NCBI GenBank assembly: GCA_045657945.1
Contig: JAZOUB010000045.1
Span: 1-64,000 of the forward strand
Origin: HGM04593 sp045657945
Lineage (GTDB): Bacteria; Bacteroidota; Bacteroidia; Bacteroidales; Bacteroidaceae
Direction of reading: 5' to 3'
DNA length: 64,000 bases
In this document: positions 49,155 to 59,340 of the stretch, one piece after another
Numbering within the stretch: position 1 is the first letter of the stretch
Layout: each line of letters starts with the position of its first letter
The notes under the pieces: generated by a model
Seen by the model: only the letters and a program-made list of their open reading frames with translations
What the model was told of the DNA's origin: nothing
Databases searched by the model: none
Made by a program: the position numbers and the translations under genes

Positions 49155-52100
49155 TCTTGCCTCGTTGGATGGTGAGTTCGAGGTCGATTTCCGCACAGAG
49201 CCGTTGCGTTCTGTCGGCATATTTGCAATAACCGGAAACACCGGTGCCGGAAAGACAACCATACTCGATGCCATGTGCATAGCATTGTATCGCCGGTCGC
49301 CACGTCTCGACAACATAGAAAGAGGTGATGACATTGAACATAAAATAAAGGTTGACGATATAAGAACCATTTTGCGTAAGGGTAAAGGCAAAGGTTATGC
49401 CGAGGTCGATTTTCTTGCTGTTGACGGTAATGAATACCGTGTCCGCTGGAGTGTTTTCAGGGCACACAATAAACCTGGTGGCAATTTGCAGAAAGAGATA
49501 CTGGACCTCACGAACCTTGCTACCGGCGAGCATCGCGCACTCCAGATGAAAGAGCACGAATTTGCGATTCCGGCTCTTGTAGGGCTCGAGTACGAGCAGT
49601 TCACCCGTGCAGTCCTGCTTGCACAGGGTAAATTCTCGGCATTCCTGAAGGCAAACGAGAACGAAAAGGCCAAGATGCTTACCACCTTGACAGATACCGG
49701 TATATACTGCCGTATCTCAGCCGCCATATTTGCAAAACGTAAAGAGGCTGCACAGGAAATAGAACTGCTTGAAGCAAAACGCAAGGCATTGCAGTTATTG
49801 AGTGAGGAGGATATAGCGTCTTATAAGGAGAAGCTAAATCAACTCAATGAGGAGCAGAAACAGAAGAGCAAGCGAATAGAGGTGTTGAAAGTAAAGCAGG
49901 ATTGGCTCACACGCCTTGCCTTAATCAACAAACAAATAGAACTTGCCGAGAAGCAACTGTCTGATGCCAAAGCGAAACATGCTCAGGCAAAGCCCGAAAA
50001 GGAGAAACTTGAACTAATTGACAGCGTTCAGCCAATACGTGACGAGTATATGTCGCTGCGCGAAACAAAGCAACTGAATATCAACAACAGGCAACAGCTC
50101 CAATTGCTGGAAAAACTGTTGGAAGAGAAGAATTCCGATTATAGCAAGGCTGTCATGGCTGTTGAAGAGGCTACAGCTAACCAGGAGAAAATAAATGTTG
50201 AATACCTGAAAGCACAGCCTTATATAATGGAGGCGTCGCAGCTTGAGAAGCAGCAGATAAGCGACAAAAAACTGCATGACGAACTCGCTTCCGAAGTAAA
50301 ACGTTGCGGTGATGCATACAACAAATATATTGCAAACATCACAGCTTGCGACAAGCAATTGACAGCCTTGCTTGCAGAACAGAATGAAAAGAGTACATGG
50401 CTTGAAAGGCATGCACACTACTCTAACACCATACCAATGATTCCAAGTATCATTCTCAATCTCACCTCAATCTGTGAAGAGATGAAAATGGTGCAGGCAA
50501 AGGAAAAATCCCTTTCCCAATATAAGGAATTGCTTGTTGTGCACGAGAAGCATCTTCTTGCTGCACGCAAGAGCGAGGAGGCGCTCAAACATACAATGTC
50601 AAGCGAAATAGCTGCCCTTCGTAAAAGACTTGTAGCCGGGGAACCATGCCCTGTGTGTGGCAGCAAGAGCCATGCGGCGGTAGTGATAGCCGCCAATTTG
50701 CTCGAGGAAAAGGAACTTGAGAAAGCAAAGGAAGAGAACCGCCGTCTCATTGAACAACTGGAAACAGACACTGCGAACTGCCGAACCGAGATAGAGAAAC
50801 TACGTTCAACAATTGAGATACACAATGCTTCAATAGCACAGTCAAGGAGTGCGAACCTTTCTTATATGTCGGGGGTGAAGGATGCTGCAGAGTTGCTTCA
50901 GGAGAGCAATGCGGCAGCAATGCTCACTACCCTCTCTACGAATTGGAACAGCTATAAGAGCCGTCTGGAAACAATAACAAACGAGCTCACGATATGTACA
51001 AATAACAAACAGGCTTATAGTACACATGCCGAAGAGCTTGAAAAGGACCTGCAGAAAAAAAAGGAGAGGATGCAGTTGCTCGAAGAAGATATGGAGAAAC
51101 GCAACCGTCACCTCGCTTCAATTTTAGGCAGTTGGAAGAGTGCAAATGAGTTACAGCAATATTACAACGATGCCATAGCCAATGCCAACAAACGATTTGT
51201 CGATGCAACAAAGAGTAAGGCAGTAGTCGATTCCGAACTCAACAAATTGAAGGGAGAAATTTCGGGTAAGCAACAACAACTTACCGACGATACGGTAAAG
51301 CTTGGAATGTTATTGACAAAAGTCAATGAGTTTCTCTCTACACGTGATGACCACATGGAGATGGAGACACTTGATACTCTGCTGCAGATAAGCCACCAGG
51401 CCGTTGCATCAATGCGCAGCAACATTGACATGGTTGAAAAGGCTGTGACAACAGCCGAGGCTACCGTCGGTGAACGCAGACAAGTTCTTGCCGACCATAA
51501 TAAAGCAACAATCAAGCCTGCCGAAGATGAAGATGCCATTTTCATCGACGGAGAACTTTCAATTCTTGAAACTGAATTGAAGGAACTAAACAACCGGCTG
51601 ACAGAGATAAACGCATTGTTGCTCAAGGACGAAAAGAACCGTGAGGCGTTTGCACAATACAGCGAAGAGTACAATTATAAAATAGAGCAGAAAAGTCATT
51701 GGGATGACCTCGACAGCTTGTTTGGCTCAGCTACCGGCGACAAACTTATGAGAGCGGCTCAGGAATACACACTTGAGATTCTGCTGAATGTGGCAAACAC
51801 GCACTTGGCCGACATGACCAAGCGTTATAAACTCGCACGAATTGGCGATGGTAGTTTGGGTATAAAAGTCATTGACCTTGACATGATGGCCGAGAGCCGT
51901 TCTGCCCACTCTCTTTCCGGTGGCGAGACATTCATTGTGTCGCTTGCATTGTCGCTTGCATTGTCATCACTATCCTCGAACCGCATGAGAATTGAATCAC
52001 TCTTTATAGATGAAGGATTCGGAGCACTAGACAAGAATACCTTGCAGACAGCGTTGATGATGCTTGAAAAGCTACAGAGTCGTGGACTCAAGATAGGCGT

Positions 52101-52206
52101 CATATCACACCTTACAGAAATGTTGGAGCAAATTCCAGCAAAGGTAAATGTGGTGCGTCTATCACCTGGAAGAAGCCGAATAGAAATAACCGATAATAGA
52201 AAATAG
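49126..52206 (+). CDS. sbcC: SbcC ATPase subunit (Rad50-like)
   Basis: SMC-like ATPase partner of SbcD, 1026 residues. Walker A GNTGAGKTTILD near residue 40, long coiled coils (roughly 180-480 and 520-880, rich in Glu, Lys, Leu), zinc hook C508-P-V-C511 in EPCPVCGS at the coil tip, and the C-terminal signature LSGGETFIVSLALS with Walker B IESLFIDEGFGALD. The chain is complete, so SbcCD should be functional. Followed by addA after 13 bp. Confidence 0.96.
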   Translation: MKILAIRGCNLASLDGEFEVDFRTEPLRSVGIFAITGNTGAGKTTILDAMCIALYRRSPRLDNIERGDDIEHKIKVDDIRTILRKGKGKGYAEVDFLAVDGNEYRVRWSVFRAHNKPGGNLQKEILDLTNLATGEHRALQMKEHEFAIPALVGLEYEQFTRAVLLAQGKFSAFLKANENEKAKMLTTLTDTGIYCRISAAIFAKRKEAAQEIELLEAKRKALQLLSEEDIASYKEKLNQLNEEQKQKSKRIEVLKVKQDWLTRLALINKQIELAEKQLSDAKAKHAQAKPEKEKLELIDSVQPIRDEYMSLRETKQLNINNRQQLQLLEKLLEEKNSDYSKAVMAVEEATANQEKINVEYLKAQPYIMEASQLEKQQISDKKLHDELASEVKRCGDAYNKYIANITACDKQLTALLAEQNEKSTWLERHAHYSNTIPMIPSIILNLTSICEEMKMVQAKEKSLSQYKELLVVHEKHLLAARKSEEALKHTMSSEIAALRKRLVAGEPCPVCGSKSHAAVVIAANLLEEKELEKAKEENRRLIEQLETDTANCRTEIEKLRSTIEIHNASIAQSRSANLSYMSGVKDAAELLQESNAAAMLTTLSTNWNSYKSRLETITNELTICTNNKQAYSTHAEELEKDLQKKKERMQLLEEDMEKRNRHLASILGSWKSANELQQYYNDAIANANKRFVDATKSKAVVDSELNKLKGEISGKQQQLTDDTVKLGMLLTKVNEFLSTRDDHMEMETLDTLLQISHQAVASMRSNIDMVEKAVTTAEATVGERRQVLADHNKATIKPAEDEDAIFIDGELSILETELKELNNRLTEINALLLKDEKNREAFAQYSEEYNYKIEQKSHWDDLDSLFGSATGDKLMRAAQEYTLEILLNVANTHLADMTKRYKLARIGDGSLGIKVIDLDMMAESRSAHSLSGGETFIVSLALSLALSSLSSNRMRIESLFIDEGFGALDKNTLQTALMMLEKLQSRGLKIGVISHLTEMLEQIPAKVNVVRLSPGRSRIEITDNRK

Positions 52207-52219
52207 GAAAAATAATACA

Positions 52220-55200
52220 ATGAGTGAGAATCTTAATATCTATAGGGCGTCAGCCGGTTCCGGCAAGACATTTACTCTTGCACTTGAATACATTAAACTG
52301 CTGATTGCCAACCCCGAATCCTATCGCAGGATTCTTGCCGTGACCTTTACAAACAAAGCCACCGGCGAGATGAAGGAGCGTATATTGGGTAAACTTTATG
52401 GCGTGGCCAACGGCCTGGAAAGTGCTGCCGACTATACTGCAAAAATCAAGCAGCAGTTGCCACAATACAGTGATGAACAGATACAGGAGAAAGCCGGAAA
52501 GGCACTTGATAATATCCTGCACGACTATGGCCATTTCCGCATACAGACAATCGATGCATTCTTCCAATCTGTCCTTCGCAGCCTTGCCAAGGAACTTGAC
52601 CTCAACGGCGACATGGAAATTTCACTCGACGGTGAGGAACTGCTCGAGGATGCCGTTGACGCATACATCAAGAAACTAGAACCCGATACCGAGCAGATTG
52701 CTCAGGTAGTAAGGTACATTGAGGATAAGATGAGTAGCGGTGCAAAATGGAAAATCGACAGGGAGATAAAGGATTTTGCCAAGAACATTCTGCGCGAGGA
52801 GTACCAGCAGCGTGGCGAGGCGTTGCGCGAAGAGATGGAACGCGACAATGGCATGTTGCTGAAGAAATTCTACAACGATGTCAGCGCCGAGAAGAAAGCC
52901 ATTGAGGCAAAGTCAAAGTTTATCGGAGACGAGTTTTTCAGGCTGGCTCAGGGCTATATGGCAACAGATTTTATTGGTAACGAAAATGGTATTTGGGGTA
53001 CATTCAAGAAGATGAGTGACGGCGAAATTGTCGAGTGGCCACCCAAAAAGGCTGCACTGGCTTCAACCCCTGCAAAAATATCAGGCACATGCCCCAATGT
53101 GGATAAAATAGCCAAATTGATAAACGATGCCCTACCGCTTGCCAAACAGTATGTAAACAGCAAACTCTCGCTCGAGCATTATCACCAGCTTGCAATGCTC
53201 AACAACATTGCAAGCACTCTCAAGGAGGAGAATACACGTGAGAACCGCTTCATGCTAGCCGAGACCACACACTTGCTAAGCACCATGCTCGACAAGAGCG
53301 CGACATTCATATTTGAGAAGATAGGCACGGAGATTGACCACATTTTCATTGATGAATTCCAGGACACATCGCAACTTCAATGGAGCTGTTTCCAGGTGTT
53401 GCTCGAGGAGGTGCTTGCACGCGGCAACTTCAACCTCATTGTAGGCGATGTAAAGCAGTCTATCTACCGTTGGCGCAACAGCGACTGGAAGATTATGAAC
53501 AATATCGGTAAAGATTTTCGCGATGACCAGATAACTTTCGCCAATCAGGATGTCACAATTGACGGTACTACATACAAATCAACCAACTACCGTAGTGACC
53601 GCCGCATTGTTACCTTCAATAACGCTCTTTTCCGTGCTTCGGTCGATAGCATTGCTACAACATACGAGGACTCTGTAGGTAAAGATGGAATTAAGGCTAT
53701 CAGGGCTGCATACGAGGATGTAGAACAGGCTATTCCACAGCCACAGCCCGGGAAGAAGGAGAAACCATGGCAAGGATATGCCGAGGTGCGTCTGCTGAAG
53801 AAGGTACAGCCCGAAGACAAGTTCAATGACCTTGCGATAAAGGAGTTGATGTCAACCCTGCACAGGCTTATTGATGAAGAGAATGTCGCACCGCGCGACA
53901 TTGCGATATTGCTTCGTACGAAAGAGAAGAAGATTGACCTTGTTGTCGATGCCTTCAACAAGGAGTTCCCCAATGTGAAGATAGTCTCGGACGAGGCATA
54001 CAAACTCTCTTCATCGCAATACGTAAAGCTTGTAATTGCAGCATTGCGCTACATTGCAACCCCAGAGGACAAGGTGAACATTGCAAACCTTGTAAAACTA
54101 TATAACAAAGTAACTTCAGGCGGTGGCGAGGCTGCAGTTGGCGAGGATGTCACCACCCTTGTCCCTGCAGGGCTAAGCGAGCAGCTCGAGCGCCTGAAAG
54201 GATTGCCGGTGTATGAACTTCTCGAGCAGCTCTTTGCCCTTCTCAATGTAGGCGATTCAAGCGACGAGGAGGCATACGTCTATGCCTTCCTTGACCACGC
54301 ATCGCAATACATTAACGGCCGCCATGCCGACCTCAATAAGTTCCTATCTGCATGGGACGAAGGTCTCAAGGACAAGTGCGTTCCAGCCGAGAGCGTAAAT
54401 AGTGTGCGTGTAATGACAATACACAAGTCAAAGGGTCTGGAGTTCCACACCGTAATCTGCCCCTTCTGTGACTGGACACTTACCGGCGACTGGCGAAGCC
54501 TTCTATGGTGCAAGCCCAACCAGGCTCCATACAACACCATCAGCCTGCTACCCATTGACTGCAAGAAGGAGACAGGAGAGTCCATATACAAGGACGACTA
54601 TTACAAGGAGTACCTCTATCAGATTGTTGACAATCTGAATATCCTTTATGTTGCCACCACCCGTGCGAAGAGCAATCTCATAATGTTCAGTGACAACACG
54701 GCAAAAAGGGCTAACAAAGTATCAGACCTGCTTAACAAGGTAACCCCGACCCTTGCGATTGATGGTTGTGTCTATGATGATAGCGAGGGCGTGCTGCGCT
54801 ATGGAAGCATTGTGCCAAGCGAGGATAAGAGCAAGAAGGACGAGAAGAAGGCCGACAATCCATTTGAGGAGAAACCTCGCGTGGAGATCCAGCCTTTCAG
54901 TTACTATGACAGCAGGATCGAGTTCCGCCAGTCGCGTGAACTTGCCCGTTTCTTGGCGCCTGAGAGCAGCAAGCAGCAGGAGGATTATATTCTCGAGGGT
55001 GAGCTCATGCACCTTGTGCTTTCCGAAATTGAGAAAAAGAGCGACCTTGAGAATGCGCTCAAAAAGACCCTCTTGCTCAAAGGACTCATTGCTACCGAAA
55101 AACAGTATGACAAGATAAAGGGAATCATGCAAAGGGCTCTTGACAACCCCAAGGCTCAGGAGTGGTTCAATGGAACCTACAAACTCTTCAACGAACGTGC

Positions 55201-55417
55201 CATACTGGTTGCCAATGAGAAGGAGAAGAGCCGTCGCCCCGACCGCGTAATGATAAAGGGACATACTGCAATTGTAGTAGATTACAAGTTTGCGCGCGAA
55301 AGGGATGAACACGATACTCAGGTAAGACACTACATGGATTTGCTTAGGGAAATTGGCTACAAGAATGTGAGAGGCTATCTGTGGTATGTATATAAGAATG
55401 AAATAAAGGAGATATAA
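52220..55417 (+). CDS. addA: AddA-like UvrD helicase/nuclease
   Basis: 1065-residue helicase-nuclease subunit resembling AddA of the AddAB double-strand-break resection complex. Superfamily 1 motifs: ASAGSGKTFTLALE (Walker A, residues 10-23), VTFTNKATGEMKERI, FIDEFQDTSQLQW, VGDVKQSIYRWR and MTIHKSKGLEFHTVI. A RecB-type nuclease end is present: GELMHLVLSE then AIVVDYKFARERDE. Six bases precede addB. Assignment as AddA rather than RecB is by fold order and the addB partner; annotated in other genomes simply as UvrD-helicase domain protein. Confidence 0.88.
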   Translation: MSENLNIYRASAGSGKTFTLALEYIKLLIANPESYRRILAVTFTNKATGEMKERILGKLYGVANGLESAADYTAKIKQQLPQYSDEQIQEKAGKALDNILHDYGHFRIQTIDAFFQSVLRSLAKELDLNGDMEISLDGEELLEDAVDAYIKKLEPDTEQIAQVVRYIEDKMSSGAKWKIDREIKDFAKNILREEYQQRGEALREEMERDNGMLLKKFYNDVSAEKKAIEAKSKFIGDEFFRLAQGYMATDFIGNENGIWGTFKKMSDGEIVEWPPKKAALASTPAKISGTCPNVDKIAKLINDALPLAKQYVNSKLSLEHYHQLAMLNNIASTLKEENTRENRFMLAETTHLLSTMLDKSATFIFEKIGTEIDHIFIDEFQDTSQLQWSCFQVLLEEVLARGNFNLIVGDVKQSIYRWRNSDWKIMNNIGKDFRDDQITFANQDVTIDGTTYKSTNYRSDRRIVTFNNALFRASVDSIATTYEDSVGKDGIKAIRAAYEDVEQAIPQPQPGKKEKPWQGYAEVRLLKKVQPEDKFNDLAIKELMSTLHRLIDEENVAPRDIAILLRTKEKKIDLVVDAFNKEFPNVKIVSDEAYKLSSSQYVKLVIAALRYIATPEDKVNIANLVKLYNKVTSGGGEAAVGEDVTTLVPAGLSEQLERLKGLPVYELLEQLFALLNVGDSSDEEAYVYAFLDHASQYINGRHADLNKFLSAWDEGLKDKCVPAESVNSVRVMTIHKSKGLEFHTVICPFCDWTLTGDWRSLLWCKPNQAPYNTISLLPIDCKKETGESIYKDDYYKEYLYQIVDNLNILYVATTRAKSNLIMFSDNTAKRANKVSDLLNKVTPTLAIDGCVYDDSEGVLRYGSIVPSEDKSKKDEKKADNPFEEKPRVEIQPFSYYDSRIEFRQSRELARFLAPESSKQQEDYILEGELMHLVLSEIEKKSDLENALKKTLLLKGLIATEKQYDKIKGIMQRALDNPKAQEWFNGTYKLFNERAILVANEKEKSRRPDRVMIKGHTAIVVDYKFARERDEHDTQVRHYMDLLREIGYKNVRGYLWYVYKNEIKEI

Positions 55418-55423
55418 TAAAAT

Positions 55424-58369
55424 ATGACACCATTTCTAAAACTCGTTGCCAACGATGTCTATAAAAGGTTCAATGGTCATCTCGAGGATGTAGCCATTGT
55501 GTTCCCCAACAAGAGAGCCGGGCTGTTCTTCAACAGCTACCTGCTCGAATGTAACAATAACGCCCCGTTGTGGAGTCCCAGATATATGAGCGTGGAAGAT
55601 TTGTTCCAGGAGAACAGTGACCTTGCAGTTGGTGACCCCATTCTGCTTGTGAGCAAGCTCTACAAGGTATATCTTGACTCAATGTGTGGTGAAAGTGCTA
55701 CAGAGTGCGAGAAAAGTGCCGAGTCGCTCGATAGTTTCTACTATTGGGGCGAGATGCTTATAAAGGACTTTGACGACGTTGACAAGCACCTTGCAAATGC
55801 CAGGCAACTGTTTGCCAACATAAAGGAACTGCGTGAGATTGGCACAGCAAAGGACACCCTTGATGAGCAGCAAGTAAAGTCCATTTCACGTTTCTTCGAG
55901 AACTTCAAACCCGAGGCAAACGGCAGGATTGAAGGCAAGTTCCAGAAGATTTGGGAACGACTGTTCACCGTCTATAACAATTTCAGGGAGACACTCCGCC
56001 AGTCCGGGATAGCCTACGAAGGTATGCTCTACCGCGATGTCATTGAAAGCGGCAAGGAGATTGTACTGAACTATAACAATTACATATTTGTCGGTTTCAG
56101 TGCACTCAACGAGGTCGAGACCCGTATGTTCGACTACATAAATAAACAGGGTAAGGCTCTCTTCTATTGGGACTATGACAATTTCTACATCAATGATCAT
56201 ACCCAGGAAGCCGGTTACTTCATGCGCAAGAATATTGCCAAGTTCCCCGGTGTCTTTGACAAGGAGATGTTCAACAACCTGCGCACCGACAAGAAGGTTA
56301 CAGTTGTCGAGACTGTCAATGACAGCAGTTCTGTGCGTTATGTATCAACATGGCTGGGCGATAACCTGACCGAAAACGCTGTTGATACCGCAATTGTGCT
56401 CTGCGATGAAACCATGCTCGAGCCCACGCTCCACACAATACCCGAAAAAGCCAACGGACACACCATAAACCAGATGAATGTGACAATGGGATTCCCAATA
56501 ACCCATACCCCGGTGTTCGGCCTTGTAAAACAGTTGGTTGACTTGCAGACACGTGGCTGGAGTGAGAAACAACAAAGCTTTGCAATGTCATTTGTGTGCG
56601 AGGTTCTCAAGCATCCTTATGTAGTGCAGGGAAGTCCAAAGAGTCTCGACTTGCGCAATAAACTCATCAGCGAGAAGATATTCTTCCCAAGTGATCAAGT
56701 GCTGCACCAGGATGAATTCCTTGCATCGCTGTTCACCCGCAAGGCCGACAACAAGGAGTGGCTCGAAGAGATGAGCCGCATCATTTACGGCATTGCCCTC
56801 TCACAGAACAACAAAGAGGAAGCCACACTCTATGATCAGCTTTTTGTAGAGGCAATCATGAAAGTATATACCCAATGCCAGCGGCTTGTGCACCTGCTTG
56901 AGAGCGACGATCTTGATATGCAACAAGCCACAATCGGCAAGCTGCTTGTCAGAATGCTTTCGTCGCAGCGACTTCCATTCCATGGCGAGCCCGTTGTGGG
57001 ATTGCAGATAATGGGATTGCTCGAGACCCGCAACCTCGATTTCAAGAATGTCATACTGCTTGGAGTGAACGAGGGCAACCTGCCAAAGAACAGCGGCGAG
57101 GGGTCATACATTCCCTACAACTTGCGCAAGGCATTCGGGCTGACATTGAGCGAGCACCGTGACTCAATCTATTCCTATTACTTCTACCGTCTCTTGCAAA
57201 GAGCCGAGAAGGTGACACTTGTCTATAACAGTTCGTCCGACAGCAAGACACGCGGCGAGTGCTCGCGTTACATCCTGCAGCTGCTTGGCAACCGGCTCTA
57301 CGACATTGAGCGCATAGCACTCAGCTCACAGCAGAGCACCACCCCAATCGAAGTAAAGGAACAGCCAAAGAACCAGGAGATGATTGAGATACTACGCAGC
57401 AGGTTCGACACCGCCTTCAACGACAAGGCCGGCACATTGACACCATCGGCAATAAACAAGTACATCGACTGCGGGCTGCGTTTCTTCTATTACTATGTGA
57501 TGAAGATGAAACCACTTGAGGAGGTTGATGAGGATTTCAAGGACAACGACTTCGGAACAGTGTTCCACAAGGCCGCCGAGAACCTGTACGAGAAGATAAT
57601 TACAAAAGCCAACACTACCATGGTGACAGCATCGGCTCTACAGCATTACATAGACAATCCCGGTTTGCTTTACGAATTCATAGACAATGCCTTCAAGACC
57701 GAGTTCTTCAAGAACAACACTCCGGTGTATAATGGTGAGCAATACATCAAGCGTGGTGTAATGCACCATTTCCTGTTGCGTCTTGTGAAGATGGATGCCG
57801 CATATGCACCATTCCAGTATGTAGGCAGTGAGGCGAAAATTGAGATGCCATGCTGTTTCGTGAGTGGTGGCAATGAAATCAGCGTAAGGCTCGGAGGTAT
57901 TATCGACCGTGTCGATAGCAAGGGAGAGACTGTCAATGTTGCCGACTACAAGACCGGTGGTGGCGAAAAAGAAGACGGCAATATGTCGCTCGATGATATT
58001 TTTGCCCACAAGAAAAAGGCAGCAGGCTATCACTTGCAGGCATTCCTCTACTCTATTGCACTGAGGAATGCACTCATGGACAGTTCATACAATGGATGTG
58101 ATTGGGTGAAGAAAATAACCTCGCCCGACGCAAGAAAAATCTCGCCACAGTTGTTGTACGTACATCACAAGGATGACGCCTCGCGAGCAGAGTATGTTGT
58201 TAAAATGGAGAAGAAACCTGTTGAAGACATATCAGTGCTTGAAACCGAGTACATGAGCAGAATGAAACCCCTGCTTGCCGAGATATTCGATATTGACAAG
58301 CCATTTGTCCCTGCTACCGACACCAAGAAGTGCGAGTATTGCGATTACAAGGAGATTTGTGGAAAATAA
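55424..58369 (+). CDS. addB: AddB-like PD-(D/E)XK nuclease subunit
   Basis: 981 residues, partner of the upstream AddA. The C-terminal nuclease is clear: FGTVFHKAAENLYE, then VADYKTGGGE. Four cysteines suited to an Fe-S cluster are split as in AddB: one at YIDCGLRFFYY, three in CEYCDYKEIC at the extreme C-terminus. The N-terminus reads VFPNKRAGLFF and shows no convincing GxGKT loop, so the helicase-like half may not bind ATP. Last gene of the sbcD-sbcC-addA-addB unit; an intrinsic terminator lies 155 bp beyond its stop. Confidence 0.85.
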   Translation: MTPFLKLVANDVYKRFNGHLEDVAIVFPNKRAGLFFNSYLLECNNNAPLWSPRYMSVEDLFQENSDLAVGDPILLVSKLYKVYLDSMCGESATECEKSAESLDSFYYWGEMLIKDFDDVDKHLANARQLFANIKELREIGTAKDTLDEQQVKSISRFFENFKPEANGRIEGKFQKIWERLFTVYNNFRETLRQSGIAYEGMLYRDVIESGKEIVLNYNNYIFVGFSALNEVETRMFDYINKQGKALFYWDYDNFYINDHTQEAGYFMRKNIAKFPGVFDKEMFNNLRTDKKVTVVETVNDSSSVRYVSTWLGDNLTENAVDTAIVLCDETMLEPTLHTIPEKANGHTINQMNVTMGFPITHTPVFGLVKQLVDLQTRGWSEKQQSFAMSFVCEVLKHPYVVQGSPKSLDLRNKLISEKIFFPSDQVLHQDEFLASLFTRKADNKEWLEEMSRIIYGIALSQNNKEEATLYDQLFVEAIMKVYTQCQRLVHLLESDDLDMQQATIGKLLVRMLSSQRLPFHGEPVVGLQIMGLLETRNLDFKNVILLGVNEGNLPKNSGEGSYIPYNLRKAFGLTLSEHRDSIYSYYFYRLLQRAEKVTLVYNSSSDSKTRGECSRYILQLLGNRLYDIERIALSSQQSTTPIEVKEQPKNQEMIEILRSRFDTAFNDKAGTLTPSAINKYIDCGLRFFYYYVMKMKPLEEVDEDFKDNDFGTVFHKAAENLYEKIITKANTTMVTASALQHYIDNPGLLYEFIDNAFKTEFFKNNTPVYNGEQYIKRGVMHHFLLRLVKMDAAYAPFQYVGSEAKIEMPCCFVSGGNEISVRLGGIIDRVDSKGETVNVADYKTGGGEKEDGNMSLDDIFAHKKKAAGYHLQAFLYSIALRNALMDSSYNGCDWVKKITSPDARKISPQLLYVHHKDDASRAEYVVKMEKKPVEDISVLETEYMSRMKPLLAEIFDIDKPFVPATDTKKCEYCDYKEICGK

Positions 58370-58523
58370 GATATTGTTTTTAATCTTTTTTAACACAATA
58401 CTTAAAACCAAACGCTTTTTTGAACTGTTATATATATGTGTTTTTCATAGTAATAGATTCAAAAACGGAATTCCTGCCTGCGAAGGTCGGAACCCGGCGG
58501 ACAAAAGCGTTTGTCTGAAAAAG

Positions 58524-58558
58524 AAAGTCACGCCGTTCCCCTAAGGCGTGACTTTTTA
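58524..58558. terminator. Terminator between addB and pstB
   Basis: AAAGTCACGCC (58524-58534) pairs perfectly with GGCGTGACTTT (58545-58555), followed by T. It faces both the addB (+) and pstB (-) ends. Confidence 0.88.
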
Positions 58559-58572
58559 TCAATGAGCATCCT

Positions 58573-59340
58573 CTATCCCATCTCTCCTGTCAGGTAAGCC
58601 CTGGTGCGTTCATCAGCAGGAGCAGAGAACATAGTCTCCGTGTCACCACACTCTACGAGTTCACCCAGATACATGAACATTGATTTTGAGGAGATGCGCC
58701 TCGCCTGTCCCATATTATGGGTAACGATAAGTATTGTGACCTCTTTCTTCAATTCCAACAGTAGTTCTTCAATATGCTTTGTTGCTATTGGATCAAGAGC
58801 CGATGTAGGTTCATCCATCAGCAGAACGTCAGGTTTCATTGCCAATGCACGCGCTATACACAAACGTTGCTGCTGACCGACCGAAAGGAATGTTCCTTTC
58901 TTGTTGAGCACATCCTTTACCTCATCCCATAAAGCGACGCTCCTTAGACAACGCTCAACGGTCGCATCCTTTTCAGCTTTCGAGAGTCTGATGCCATTAA
59001 GTGCATATCCCGATAGAACATTGTCATATATGCTCATTGTTGGGAAAGGCGTAGGGCGTTGAAATACCATACCTACCCGTCGACGCACATCAATAGGGTG
59101 CATTGAGAGTATATTTTCGCCATTCAGCAGAATTTCCCCATCTACCCTGATGTTTGGATAGAGGCTGTGCATGAGGTTCGCAGCACGTAGGAGAGTCGAT
59201 TTTCCACAACCGGAAGGCCCCATTATAGCTGTAATTGTATTGCGTTCGATGATCGCCGACACATACTTCACTGCCATCGTCTGCTTAGTATATGATACAC
59301 AAGTATTTTTGAACTCTAATATAGGTTTTACTGTTTCCAT
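58573..59340 (-). CDS. pstB: Phosphate ABC transporter ATPase
   Basis: ATP-binding subunit of the high-affinity phosphate importer. Walker A GPSGCGKSTLLRAAN, Walker B VLLMDEPTSALDP, H-loop IVTHNMGQARRIS. 255 residues, normal. The signature motif reads LSVGQQQRLCIARALA: the usual LSGGQ has Val in the third position, which is uncommon and may change ATPase activity. It overlaps pstA by 13 bp. Last gene of the operon; no phoU follows in the window. Confidence 0.95.
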   Translation of the reverse strand: METVKPILEFKNTCVSYTKQTMAVKYVSAIIERNTITAIMGPSGCGKSTLLRAANLMHSLYPNIRVDGEILLNGENILSMHPIDVRRRVGMVFQRPTPFPTMSIYDNVLSGYALNGIRLSKAEKDATVERCLRSVALWDEVKDVLNKKGTFLSVGQQQRLCIARALAMKPDVLLMDEPTSALDPIATKHIEELLLELKKEVTILIVTHNMGQARRISSKSMFMYLGELVECGDTETMFSAPADERTRAYLTGEMG

